A stretch of 64,000 nt of DNA from Bog-473 sp963741995 (GCA_963741995.1 CAVUKI010000007.1:62001-126000), one strand, 5' to 3'; positions 43,820 through 52,469 are shown, counted from the first letter of the stretch. Notes: a model not told the origin generated them from the sequence alone. A program made the numbers and translations.

Positions 43820-45657
43820 TCGCAAGGCGAGGCGATCGCAAAGCGCCTCGGCATGCCAAGGCGGACGCTGCCGTTCCTCCCCCGCCGACCGACGCCGCCA
43901 GGAGCGACTCGTCGAGCGGCCTGACCTCGAACGGATCAGCACAGAACCGCACGACGTTGGAAAAGGACGAGAGAGAGACAGGGCTCGAGAAGGTCCTTCT
44001 CGAGCGCAACCTGGCGACGCAGGAGCACATCGACCAGGCATTCGAATCCTTGGGAGACGTCGAAGTCGATCTCGGAGAGATGCTCGTCAAGCGTGGCTTC
44101 CTCGGGGAACGAGACCTCATCGACGCCAGAGCGGAACTCTATGGAATGCCTGTCGCCGACCTTCGACAGACGGATCCGCAACCCGAAGCCCTCAACCTCA
44201 TTCCTGATTCCGTGGCACGCGAGCATTTTGTCATTCCTCTGGTGCTCGATGCCGATGGTCTCCAGGTGGCGATGGCGGACGAGCCTTCAAGCGACTTGAT
44301 GACGCTTCTCCGCCAATCCAGCGGTACCTCCATTCGCCCCATGCTCGCTCCGCTCGTCGAGATCCGCCGCGCTATCGAGAACAACTACCGGGCGATCGGC
44401 GGGCTCGATCACCTCGTCCAGGCCTTCGAGGCCGTCGAGGGCACCCGGAAGCGTTCAGCCGACTCGACGACAGTGACGCCCGATGTCGTTGCCGACGATG
44501 CCCCGGTCGTTCAGGTCGTGGGCCGCATCCTTACCCAGGCCATGCGTGACCGCGCGTCCGACGTCCACATCGAGCCGGCTGACCTCGGCATCAGAGTCCG
44601 CTACCGGATTGACGGTGCATTGAAAGAGGTGCTCACGCTCCCCACGTCAATGGGTGTCGGCCTCATAAGCCGGATCAAAATTATGGCCGGCATGAACATT
44701 GTGGAGCGACGGCGGCCGCAGGACGGTCAGCTACGTACGGAGATCGACGGCAGAGAAGTCGACGTCCGTGTGGCAACCGTAGCCACGATCTGGGGTGAGA
44801 AATGTGTGATGCGGCTGCTCGACCGCACGCGCTCAGTCCTTCGCCTCAGCCAGCTCGGCATGCCCAAGGAGGAAGCGGACATCTACTCCGCCTTCGTTCG
44901 GGCTCCGTTTGGAATGGTCCTCTGCGCCGGGCCGACCGGCAGCGGAAAGACCACCACGCTGTACGCGACCCTCACCGAGATCGCCGACAGCACGCGCAAC
45001 GTGATGACGATCGAGGATCCGGTCGAGTATGTCTTTCCATCGATTAACCAGATCCAGACCAACGACCAGGCCGGACTCACCTTCGCGACCGGTCTCCGGT
45101 CAATCTTGCGGCAGGACCCCGATGTGATCCTCGTCGGCGAGATCCGAGACGTCGAAACGGCTCGTATTGCAGTCCAATCAGCCCTTACGGGCCACTTTGT
45201 CCTCTCATCGCTGCACGCTACCGATTCCATTTCCGCTCTTCACCGCTTTCTCGATATGGGTATCGAATCGTTTCTCGTGGCCTCTTCGGTCGTCGGGATC
45301 GTCGGGCAGCGGCTGGTTCGGCGCATCTGCCCTTCCTGCAGGGCGCCGTACACCCCGACCGATGCGGAGCGCGCCTTCTATATCGAGAGCGGCGGACCCG
45401 AGAAGCAGGAATTCGTGCACGGTGAAGGGTGCAATTTCTGTGCGGGCACCGGCTATCTGGACCGGATCGGGGTCTACGAGTTGTTGCGGATCACGCCCGA
45501 AATCAAGCGTCTCGTCGTCGGATGGGCCACTCAGGACGAGCTGCGCCGCCTGGCGGAACGGCAGGGAATGCGTTCGCTACGGCAACAGGCCATCGATCTC
45601 GTTGCACAGGACATCACCACTGTGTCCGAGGTCATCAGAAGCATTTACGCGTTGTGA
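43813..45657 (+). CDS. pilB: Type IV pilus assembly ATPase PilB
   Basis: ATG 43813 gives 614 residues. The N-terminal GspE/MshEN-like domain (LGEMLVKRGFLGERDL, DARAELYGMPVADL) resembles the c-di-GMP-binding fold, but the leading Arg of the consensus is Asp. The motor has Walker A GPTGSGKTTTLYATL, Asp box TIEDPVEYVFPSINQIQ, Walker B DPDVILVGEIRDVETA and His box TGHFVLSSLHATDS. Four cysteines (ICPSC, CNFC) form the zinc site. It powers pilus extension from the cytoplasmic face with PilC. It is followed by pilC at 16 bp. Confidence 0.95.
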   Translation: MVIARRGDRKAPRHAKADAAVPPPPTDAARSDSSSGLTSNGSAQNRTTLEKDERETGLEKVLLERNLATQEHIDQAFESLGDVEVDLGEMLVKRGFLGERDLIDARAELYGMPVADLRQTDPQPEALNLIPDSVAREHFVIPLVLDADGLQVAMADEPSSDLMTLLRQSSGTSIRPMLAPLVEIRRAIENNYRAIGGLDHLVQAFEAVEGTRKRSADSTTVTPDVVADDAPVVQVVGRILTQAMRDRASDVHIEPADLGIRVRYRIDGALKEVLTLPTSMGVGLISRIKIMAGMNIVERRRPQDGQLRTEIDGREVDVRVATVATIWGEKCVMRLLDRTRSVLRLSQLGMPKEEADIYSAFVRAPFGMVLCAGPTGSGKTTTLYATLTEIADSTRNVMTIEDPVEYVFPSINQIQTNDQAGLTFATGLRSILRQDPDVILVGEIRDVETARIAVQSALTGHFVLSSLHATDSISALHRFLDMGIESFLVASSVVGIVGQRLVRRICPSCRAPYTPTDAERAFYIESGGPEKQEFVHGEGCNFCAGTGYLDRIGVYELLRITPEIKRLVVGWATQDELRRLAERQGMRSLRQQAIDLVAQDITTVSEVIRSIYAL

Positions 45658-45673
45658 GAGTCAGGAGAAATCG

Positions 45674-46942
45674 ATGAGCACTTTGGAGAGCTACCGCTAC
45701 AGCGCACTCGACGAGAGCGGCAATAAGGTAAGTGGGACCGAGAAGGCGTCCTCAGTCAGCGCCGCGCATCTCAAGTTGCTCCAGCGCGGGCTCGAACCGA
45801 TTGACGTCAAAGAGCACAAGAGCATTCTCAAGTTCGAGATCACGAAGAAGACGGTCGCCCGCAAGGAGATCATGCACTTCTCTCGTCAGCTCAGCGTCTT
45901 CATCGAGGCCGGGATTCCGATCATGGAAGCCTTGGAGCTGATCTCCGAGGAGACACAGGACAAGCTCCTCAAGGGAGTCCTGCTCGACATGGTCGCGGAG
46001 CTCCAAGCTGGTGACACCTTTGCGTCCGCCGCGTCAGCTCACCCCGAAGCCTTCCCCCGTTACTATGTGGCCGTCCTCGAATCGGCGGAACTGACCGGGA
46101 CGCTCGACGTTGTCCTGCTGGAGCTCGCCACCTATCTGGAAACCGACATTGACGCGAGGTCGACTGTCAAGTCAGCGCTCATCTATCCGGGCGTGGTTGC
46201 CTGCATGGCTGTCCTCACCGTCGTCGTCCTGGCCACTTTCGTGCTGCCCAAGTTCCGGACGTTTTTCGATTCGCTGAACGCCAAGCTGCCATTGCCCACG
46301 CGCATGTTGTTGAGCGCTTCAGGCTTCATCAGCAAATGGTGGTGGGCCATTGCTCTCGTGATGCTGCTGATCGTCGTGACATTTGTCGCGATGCGCCGCT
46401 CGACGAAGGGTCGGGCAAAGCTCGACGCGGTCCTCCTGAAGATCCCCGTCGTTGGAAGCCTCCTTCAGGCTGCAATCGTCGAGCGGGTGTGCCGCGTTCT
46501 CGCCTCGCTCGTGACCGCTGGAGTCGACTTGCCCCGGGCCATGTCCGTCACGGCCGAAGCGTCCAACAACGCCGTCTATTTCGCAGGGCTCAACGAAATC
46601 CGAGAGCAGATGATGGAAGGAAATGGTCTGGCTGCTCCGCTGGCGGCGACCGGTCTCTTCCCGGCGGCAGCTCGTCAGATGTTCCGGGTCGGCGAAGAGA
46701 CGGGAACTCTCGATAAGCAGCTTCATACGGCCGCTGCCTTCTATCACCGCGAGTTGGAAATCAAGGTCAAGCACTTCACGAGCCTTTTTGAACCCATGAT
46801 CATCATCTTGATGGGTGTTGTCGTCGGTTTCGTGGCGATCGCACTCGTGTCGGCTATGTACGGCATCTACCGCCAGGTCAAGGTGACCGAGATCTTTCCC
46901 TTCGTGAGCGTGTGGATCTCGCATTTTCAATCCCTTCGGTGA
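45674..46942 (+). CDS. pilC: Type IV pilus inner-membrane platform protein PilC
   Basis: ATG 45674 follows AGGAGAAA. The 422-residue protein has two T2SSF domains: FSRQLSVFIEAGIPIMEALE at about residue 80 and VERVCRVLASLVTAGVDLPR at about 275. The three spans are GVVACMAVLTVVVLATFVLP, WWWAIALVMLLIVVTFVAM and MIIILMGVVVGFVAIALVSA. It transmits PilB/PilT motion to pilin subunits. The C-terminal tail is about 15 residues longer than usual. Confidence 0.95.
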   Translation: MSTLESYRYSALDESGNKVSGTEKASSVSAAHLKLLQRGLEPIDVKEHKSILKFEITKKTVARKEIMHFSRQLSVFIEAGIPIMEALELISEETQDKLLKGVLLDMVAELQAGDTFASAASAHPEAFPRYYVAVLESAELTGTLDVVLLELATYLETDIDARSTVKSALIYPGVVACMAVLTVVVLATFVLPKFRTFFDSLNAKLPLPTRMLLSASGFISKWWWAIALVMLLIVVTFVAMRRSTKGRAKLDAVLLKIPVVGSLLQAAIVERVCRVLASLVTAGVDLPRAMSVTAEASNNAVYFAGLNEIREQMMEGNGLAAPLAATGLFPAAARQMFRVGEETGTLDKQLHTAAAFYHRELEIKVKHFTSLFEPMIIILMGVVVGFVAIALVSAMYGIYRQVKVTEIFPFVSVWISHFQSLR

Positions 46943-47077
46943 CGCACTGAGACCCCAGGGCGCGGCTGCACTTATTTCTGACAACCCGAGATTCACAATC
47001 CGCTTGCCAGAACAACGGAGGATGCCTTTTGGGCGAGATCTCACACGATCGACCCAGAAATTCCCTCATTTATTGTT

Positions 47078-47104
47078 TAAGTGGAGGGAAGAAACGACCG
47101 ATAA
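47078..47104 (+). promoter_or_regulatory. Candidate sigma-28/WhiG-like promoter of pilin 1
   Basis: TAAG, exactly 15 bases, then ACCGATAA, close to the flagellar-type consensus TAAA-N15-GCCGATAA. It would start transcription near 47112, just before the conserved leader hairpin. Confidence 0.35.
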
Positions 47105-47122
47105 ACAAGTAGTATGAAACAC

Positions 47123-47221
47123 CTCCCGAGATTTGGCGATTTACGGGAGTCGGGGAACTCGTTCGGGGACCCTTTTAGGCAAATACACACACACCAGACG
47201 GGTGCTTCCGGCGAACGTCGG
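47123..47221 (+). ncRNA. Structured leader of pilin 1
   Basis: Hairpin CTCCCG/CGGGAG (47123-47128, 47144-47149) presents a 15-base loop containing ATTTGGCGATTT. A second hairpin, CCGGC gaac GTCGG (47208-47221), lies just before the ribosome-binding site AAAGGCGG. The same two elements precede pilin 2 with different stem bases. A 4-codon frame ATG ACG CGT GTT TGA at 47242 overlaps the pilin GTG start. Confidence 0.55.
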
Positions 47222-47248
47222 CCCCACAAAAGAAAGGCGGTATGACGC

Positions 47249-47704
47249 GTGTTTGAGCGTTATCGCGAACTGCAAGAGCGCAGGACGGATGGGGAGTCTC
47301 CGGAAGCCGGATTCACCCTGATCGAACTGCTCATCGTTATTGTCGTGCTGGGCATTCTGGCTGCGATCGTGATCTTCTCCCTCACGGGTGTGACCGGTCA
47401 GAGCCAGGTGGCGGCGTGCAACACCGACGCCAAGTCGGTCGAGACGGCCGTCGCGGCCTACGAGGCCAACCCGCCGAACAACATCACGCCCGGTACTGCT
47501 CCGACCTCGATCGCCGCGGTGACGCCGGCGCCGAACACCGGACTGGTGCCGAACTACCTGCACGCCTCACCGACGGCCACGGTGGCATCATCCGGGTACC
47601 TCATCACGCTCGACGCGACCACTCCTGGTCAGGTGGACGTGACGACGAAGAATGTAGCCGCTACGTCGTACGACTCGACAACCAATCCCTGCGCAGTGGC
47701 GTAG
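47249..47704 (+). CDS. pilA: Type IV major pilin 1
   Basis: GTG 47249, with AAAGGCGG eight bases upstream, gives 151 residues. The prepilin leader ends SPEAG and the mature protein begins FTLIELLIVIVVLGILAAIV with Glu5. The globular part has a cysteine near residue 57 (VAACNTDAK) and one near the end (TNPCAVA), likely forming a disulfide. Length and layout match small T4a-type pilins. It is followed by a strong terminator, then pilT. It is nearly identical to pilin 2 in the first 65 residues. Confidence 0.93.
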   Translation: MFERYRELQERRTDGESPEAGFTLIELLIVIVVLGILAAIVIFSLTGVTGQSQVAACNTDAKSVETAVAAYEANPPNNITPGTAPTSIAAVTPAPNTGLVPNYLHASPTATVASSGYLITLDATTPGQVDVTTKNVAATSYDSTTNPCAVA

Positions 47705-47732
47705 GCAACCAACAGGAACACCAGCTTTGAGC

Positions 47733-47764
47733 AGAGCGCCCGGCCCCTCGGGGCCGGGCGCTCT
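47733..47764 (+). terminator. Strong GC hairpin after pilin 1
   Basis: AGAGCGCCCGGCCCC and its complement surround a two- to four-base loop, followed by a short T-containing tail. It probably ends most pilin 1 transcripts, allowing high pilin expression relative to pilT. Confidence 0.8.
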
Positions 47765-47809
47765 CGCTTTCTCACCCACATCAACTTCGAACGAGACGGA
47801 AGTGGCACT

Positions 47810-48906
47810 GTGAGCTCTACCTACAACGAACGACTCGACCCGTGGCTGCAGGTGCTGTGGGATCAACAGGGTTCGGACCTGCTCCTCGTCAGCGGCTCGC
47901 CGCCTAGGGTGAGGGTTGACGGAGGCCTGCGGCCACTCGAAAACGTCGCCGCGTTGACCGGTGCCGAGATCACGGACCTCGTCAGCAAGATGTTGAGTCC
48001 GGCCCAGGCAGCCATCCTCGACGAGCAGCAGGATGTCGACTTCTCCCTCACCTGGGGCGACAGGGCGAGGCTTCGTGGAAGCGCCTTCCGTCAGCGTGGT
48101 GAACTGGCTCTCGCTCTCCGAATGATCCCGTCTGACATTCCCAGTTTCGAAGAACTCGGCCTCCCTCCCATTGCCGAGTGGCTGGCCAGGCTCCCCGCGG
48201 GCTCGTTCTTCTCACCGGTCCTACCGGTTCCGGAAAGTCGACCACTCTCGCATCCATCATCTCTCGCATCAATGCAACCCGCGCGCTCCATATCCTCACG
48301 ATCGAGGATCCCGTCGAGTACGTACACGAGCACAACCTGTCAGCCGTCAACCAGCGCGAAATCGGTCTCGACAGCCCGTCTTTCGAGCGAGCACTGCGTT
48401 CTGCCTTGCGGGAGGACCCCGATGTCCTCCTGGTCGGTGAGATGCGCGACCTGGAGTCGATTGGACTCGCATTGACCCTCGCGGAAACTGGTCACTTGGT
48501 GTTCTCGACGCTCCACACCAACGATGCGGCCCAAGCCATCGACCGGATCATCGACGTCTTCCCGGCCTTCCGCCAGGAGCAGATTCGCGTCCAGCTCGCC
48601 GCCTCGCTCGGTGCGGTGATTGCACAGAGGTTGGTGCCCAGGATCGGGGGCGGCATGGTTGCTGCGTTCGAGATCCTCGTGGCCAACAACCCAGTCAGGA
48701 ACCTCATCCGGGAAGGGAAGACCAACCAGCTGCTCAACGTCATCACGACGAGTCAGCAAGAGGGCATGTGCACCCTGGAATCGAGTCTCGCCGACCTCAT
48801 CCGGTCGGATGTCGTCACATACGATGACGCGATGGCCATTTCCGCCCACCCCAAGGAGCTCGAGCGCCTGCTGAGCCACCGGGGCGCGATGCTCTCAACT
48901 GCGTGA
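47810..48906 (+). CDS. pilT: Type IV pilus retraction ATPase PilT, one frameshift
   Basis: GTG 47810 starts SSTYNERLDPWLQVLWDQQG with the PilT N-terminal SDLLLVSGSPPRVRVDG. The frame breaks near 48197: one more C in the CCCC run would join EWLARLP to RGLVLLTGPTGSGKSTT. The remaining motor motifs are intact: TIEDPVEYVHEHN, DPDVLLVGEMRDLES and TGHLVFSTLHTNDA. The C-terminal helix lacks the AIRNLIRE form but has PVRNLIREGKTNQL. The full product would be about 365 residues. It retracts pili. If the shift is real, pili could not retract. Confidence 0.88.
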
Positions 48907-49625
48907 ACACCGACCGCCCGTCGCGCCAGGGTCCGACGCTGCCTTATTCGGTGGTGGCGGGGGTCACGCCGTGCCGCGGTGGCTGGCTCGTGGCCGGCGC
49001 CAAGCTGCACGGCACGATCTTCGCCCCTGAGAGCCCGCTCCGATTGGAGACGTTCATCGATGTCGTAGATCAGAAGCCGACCTACTCCATCATTGCTCTG
49101 AACGCTCCCGTAGGGGGCCTCAACCAGGCGACAACCGGCGGCCGGAGTTGTGACCGGGAAGCCCGCCTCCTGCTGGGTCGCCGTGGAGCTGCGGTGAAGA
49201 GCGCCCCGGTGCAGATCGACTCGCGGGAAGGAATCGACCTCCTTCCGAGCCACCTCGATGCCATCAGCCAGACACTGCTCCCCCGCTATCAAGAGGTGGC
49301 GAACGAGATGGCACCGTATCGGCAGCGGACGATTTACGAGGTCAACGCGGAGCTGAGCTTCTACCAGTTGAACGACGATGTCCCGATGCAGTGGGGGAAG
49401 CACTCCGAAAAGGGGATAGCGGAGCGAGAGACGCTCCTTGAAACCAAGGTACCGGGAGTCCAACGAATCCTCGAGGCCGAGGTGCCCGGCGCGACCCCCT
49501 CACACCTGCTCGACGTTGCGGCGATCCTCTGGACTGCTCGTCGGATCTTCGCGAAAGCTGTCGTTCGCGTTCCCACCGATCCTGAATGGGACGAGCAGGG
49601 CCTCCGAATGGAAATCGTCCGCTAG
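48903..49625 (+). CDS. DUF429 family protein (RNase H-like fold)
   Basis: GTG 48903 overlaps the pilT stop. The 240-residue protein has the DUF429 pattern: VVAGVTPCRGGWLVAGAKL, then YSIIALNAPVGG, SCDREARLLLGRRGAAVKSA and NAELSFYQLND. Several acidic residues expected of the RNase H-like core are replaced: the first strand has VTPCR where D-x-C/S-x is usual, and NAPVG replaces D-x-P-x-G. Catalytic activity is therefore doubtful. Its overlap with pilT is unusual and suggests co-translation. Confidence 0.7.
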   Translation: MNTDRPSRQGPTLPYSVVAGVTPCRGGWLVAGAKLHGTIFAPESPLRLETFIDVVDQKPTYSIIALNAPVGGLNQATTGGRSCDREARLLLGRRGAAVKSAPVQIDSREGIDLLPSHLDAISQTLLPRYQEVANEMAPYRQRTIYEVNAELSFYQLNDDVPMQWGKHSEKGIAERETLLETKVPGVQRILEAEVPGATPSHLLDVAAILWTARRIFAKAVVRVPTDPEWDEQGLRMEIVR

Positions 49626-49840
49626 CTAGAGGGAGCTGGGGTCGTCTCGTCCCCGAGTACCTCTGAAGGGTGATTACTGACCTCGAAGACCACTGCCCAG
49701 CGGGCGACGATTCTTTGCTCATCCGTCCTCCGTCGTATGCCAAAAGAGAAACGGGCGAAATCGGTCAATGGATTGACAATTTCGCTCAAGATTCGGTCGA
49801 ACTGTTTGGCGTTTTAGCCGAGCTTCGATAACCTGAGTTG

Positions 49841-49919
49841 CCGCTCGATATTTGGCGATTTCGAGCGGTGAGCCTTCTGATTGAAAGGCTCTCTCATTCA
49901 GGCGCCCGGCGAACGCCGG
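49841..49919 (+). ncRNA. Structured leader of pilin 2
   Basis: CCGCTCGA/TCGAGCGG (49841-49848, 49861-49868) closes a loop containing ATTTGGCGATT. GAGCCTT/AAGGCTC (49870-49876, 49885-49891) follows, then CCGGC gaac GCCGG (49906-49919) before AAAGGCGG. Compared with the pilin 1 leader, loop words are the same and stem bases differ in a compensated way. Confidence 0.55.
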
Positions 49920-49946
49920 CCCTACAAACGAAAGGCGGTATGACGC

Positions 49947-50402
49947 GTGTTTGAGCGTTATCGCGAACTGCAAGAGCGCAGGACGGACGGGGAGTCTCCG
50001 GAAGCCGGATTCACCCTGATCGAACTGCTCATCGTTATTGTCGTGCTGGGCATTCTGGCTGCGATCGTGATCTTCTCCCTCACGGGTGTGACCGGTCAGA
50101 GCCAGGTGGCGGCGTGCAACACCGACGCCAAGTCGGTCCAGACGGCGGTCCAGGCCTACGAGTCCAACCCGCCGGCCAACATCACGCCCGGTACGCCTCC
50201 GACCTCGATCGCCGCGGTGACCCCGGCGCCGAACACCGGACTGGTGCCGAACTACCTGCACTCGACACCGACGGCCACGGTGGCATCAAGCGGGTACCTC
50301 ATCACGCTCGACGCGACCACTCCAGGTCAGGTGGACGTGACGACGCAGAATGTGGCGGCCACGTCGTACGACGCGGCAACCAATCCCTGCGCAGCGGCGT
50401 AG
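49947..50402 (+). CDS. pilA: Type IV major pilin 2
   Basis: 151 residues from GTG 49947, with the same leader, FTLIELLIVIVVLGILAAIV helix and cysteine pair as pilin 1. About 15 of the last 90 residues differ (for example QAYESNPPANITPG against AAYEANPPNNITPG). Over the first 190 nucleotides the two genes differ at about one base, indicating recent duplication or gene conversion. The ribosome-binding site and the overlapping 4-codon frame at 49940 are conserved too. It could be an alternative or co-assembled pilin. Confidence 0.93.
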   Translation: MFERYRELQERRTDGESPEAGFTLIELLIVIVVLGILAAIVIFSLTGVTGQSQVAACNTDAKSVQTAVQAYESNPPANITPGTPPTSIAAVTPAPNTGLVPNYLHSTPTATVASSGYLITLDATTPGQVDVTTQNVAATSYDAATNPCAAA

Positions 50403-50429
50403 TCAACCAACAGGAACACCAGCCTTGAA

Positions 50430-50463
50430 CGAAACGCCCGGCCCCTCGGGGCCGGGCGTTTCG
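50430..50463 (+). terminator. GC hairpin after pilin 2
   Basis: CGAAACGCCCGGCCCC and its complement around a short loop. The core is identical to the pilin 1 terminator with different outer base pairs. It also faces the convergent prepilin peptidase gene. Confidence 0.8.
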
Positions 50464-50497
50464 TGTCCCGATCAGACCCCTCGCGACCCCTCGCACC

Positions 50498-51277
50498 TCA
50501 CAGTGAATACCCCGAGAAGGGCCGCAGGAGCTCGGGGCCGGCGAACACCGCCAGCGCACACCCGAGAGCCAGGAACACGCCGTACGGAATCCGATTCGAG
50601 CGGTCCATACGTTTCGTGACGATCAGCGCGATCCCGAACAGCGCGCCGAACACGTTCGCTGCGAAGAACCCGATGAGCACGTAGCCGACGCCCAGCCAAC
50701 CCAGAGCGAGACCGAGGACCAGCGACAGTCGCACATCGCCGAATCCCAGATACTTCGGGTCGATCAGGTTCAATGCGAAGAACAAGGCGAACCAAGCCGC
50801 CGCACAAATGAGGCCGATCACGAAGCCGTGCCACTTGCCGGTGACGGCGGCTGCCAGCAGCAAGAGGGCTGCCACCGCGGCCGTCAACGGGTAGACGATC
50901 TTCTTGGGAAGGATGAGGCGTTCCACATCGATGCATGAAAGCGCCAGGAGGCCGGCGAAGAGAACGAGGAATGCCGGCAGATCCCATTGGAACCCGAAGC
51001 GGGCGGCCGTACCGGCAAAGAGCCCTGCACATGCCAACTCAACCAGCGGGTAGTGGACAGAGATCGGAGCTTGGCAGTCCCGACAGCGACCCCGCAGTAC
51101 GAGCCACGACACCACGGGGATGTTGTCCCTTTCCCGTATCGGCGTGTGGCACGAAGGGCAGGCTGACCGAGGGGAAACGATTGATTCGTTTCTCGGCACC
51201 CGGTAGATGACGACATTCAGAAACGACCCGATCGCGAGGCCCAAGACGCCACACAAGCCGATGAGCACTCCGAGCAT
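50498..51277 (-). CDS. pilD: Prepilin peptidase (type IV leader peptidase, bifunctional form)
   Basis: A 259-residue membrane protein. The N-terminal methylase domain contains two Cys-x2-Cys pairs (SACPSCHTPI, RCRDCQAPIS). The aspartic peptidase active-site aspartates lie in LSCIDVERLILP and LGFGDVRLS. About seven membrane spans are present. It cleaves and N-methylates the prepilins encoded alongside. It is encoded convergently to pilin 2 and ends 35 bp after the terminator. Confidence 0.95.
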   Translation of the reverse strand: MLGVLIGLCGVLGLAIGSFLNVVIYRVPRNESIVSPRSACPSCHTPIRERDNIPVVSWLVLRGRCRDCQAPISVHYPLVELACAGLFAGTAARFGFQWDLPAFLVLFAGLLALSCIDVERLILPKKIVYPLTAAVAALLLLAAAVTGKWHGFVIGLICAAAWFALFFALNLIDPKYLGFGDVRLSLVLGLALGWLGVGYVLIGFFAANVFGALFGIALIVTKRMDRSNRIPYGVFLALGCALAVFAGPELLRPFSGYSL

Positions 51278-51590
51278 GGGGACGGTAACTAAGAGCCCGG
51301 AGCACGGTTCATCGAGAGCACGCTAGTTCCCGTTGCGACGCATCTGTTGGACCGTGCGGCGCGACGGATGAAGCTCTGGCCTGGGAGTTTGGATGCCGGC
51401 CTTGAGTCTGGAGCTGGTCGGGGAGGCTCCGATCGGGCCTCAACTTCGCCGCCCGACCAGCCGACAATTGATCAGGAGAATAGGGCTGTGGACCTATCCG
51501 ACGGACTGGGGGTCGATTTACGATCCCAGTGGGGAACGGTCCCTGCGCTCCGTTCGGAGCGCTGGACTGAGCGAGGGGGTTTCACTGATC
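51278..51590. other. Intergenic region between prepilin peptidase and a small gene
   Basis: No gene or RNA recognised. A longer frame covering it has an unconvincing composition. Confidence 0.4.
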
Positions 51591-51824
51591 ATGAGACTGT
51601 CCGAGATGTATGGCGACGAGGACCAGCGGACCTTCGAGGAGCGCCGCGCCGAGGTCGTCGCCATCGTCCGCGCCGCGGCCGATTTTGCGGGCGCGGATTA
51701 CGGATTGCGTGGCATCTTCCTTGCCATGAGCGAGGCCGATGACGAGAAGGCGTTTGACGAGGCGTTCGACGCAATGGCTGCTTCTCTGAGCGAGAACACC
51801 GCCCGCTACCTGCAGACAGCTTGA
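51591..51824 (+). CDS. Hypothetical small acidic protein
   Basis: 77 residues from ATG 51591 (MRLSEMYGDEDQRTFEERRA). Mostly helical and acidic, without membrane span. A longer upstream frame from 51393 exists but is unlikely. No family is recognised. Confidence 0.45.
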   Translation: MRLSEMYGDEDQRTFEERRAEVVAIVRAAADFAGADYGLRGIFLAMSEADDEKAFDEAFDAMAASLSENTARYLQTA

Positions 51825-51890
51825 CCGCCTCGACCCCGCGCTGACCACCAAGGCCTTCCAGAGGGCGGCACCAGAATCGCCGTCAGAGTT

Positions 51891-52193
51891 CTACGCGAGC
51901 GTGAGCCCCACGCCGGTGAAGGTCACAGAGCCGGTCGCCCCGTTTCCCCCGGGGCTGGCGCTGTTGCCACCGGCACCGGCCGAGCTCCCAGCGCCTCCAC
52001 CGCCGCTACTGCTCGTACCGACGCTGACGTTGTAGCTGCTCGTCCCGCCGGTGTAGGCAGAACCGCCACCACCCCCGGCCCCGTTGCCACCTCCACTGCA
52101 TTCGTCGTCCCGCCGGCTCCGCCCGCGGCCAAGCCGGAGCTCGGAATGCCACCGGTCCGCCGGTCCCGGTGACCGTGGCACCGGCACCACCAC
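51891..52193 (-). pseudogene. Remnant of a glycine-rich surface protein (copy 3)
   Basis: GNGAGGGGGSAYTGGTSSYN, then GGNSASPGGNGATGSVTFTG and a stop, corresponds to the glycine-rich part of the protein at 54308-58262 (GGGGGSAYTGGATVNSTNYT ... GDGSATFTGPGL). Only about 70 residues survive in one frame; upstream sequence is shifted. It is the most truncated of three copies. Confidence 0.65.
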
Positions 52194-52302
52194 CGGTTGG
52201 TGGTCCGTTGGTGCCGTAGTTGCTGCCCTTTGTCCGTGGTCGGTGTCGGTGTTGGTCAGAGCTGCTGGGAGCGGGGCGGGGGTCTCGGGGCGCCACTTCC
52301 CC

Positions 52303-52469
52303 CACCGCTGGCGCCACTCCTATCCACGAGCCTCTTGCGCCGCGGTGTGGACATCCACGTCGTCCAGCGCCTCCTTGGTCACGCCAACATCGCCACGACC
52401 ACGAGGTACCTGCACCTCTCCGACGCCGACCTCGCTGACGCCGTGGACAAGGCGTTCCCAGCCGAGTGA
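52303..52469 (+). pseudogene. Tyrosine recombinase C-terminal fragment
   Basis: HRWRHSY, then after a frameshift near 52322 SLLRRGVDIHVVQRLLGHAN and IATTTRYLHLSDADLADAVD, contains the Arg-His, Leu-Gly-His and catalytic Tyr motifs of phage-type integrases. Everything before this point is absent. It marks a past mobile element at the edge of the duplicated surface-protein region. Confidence 0.75.
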
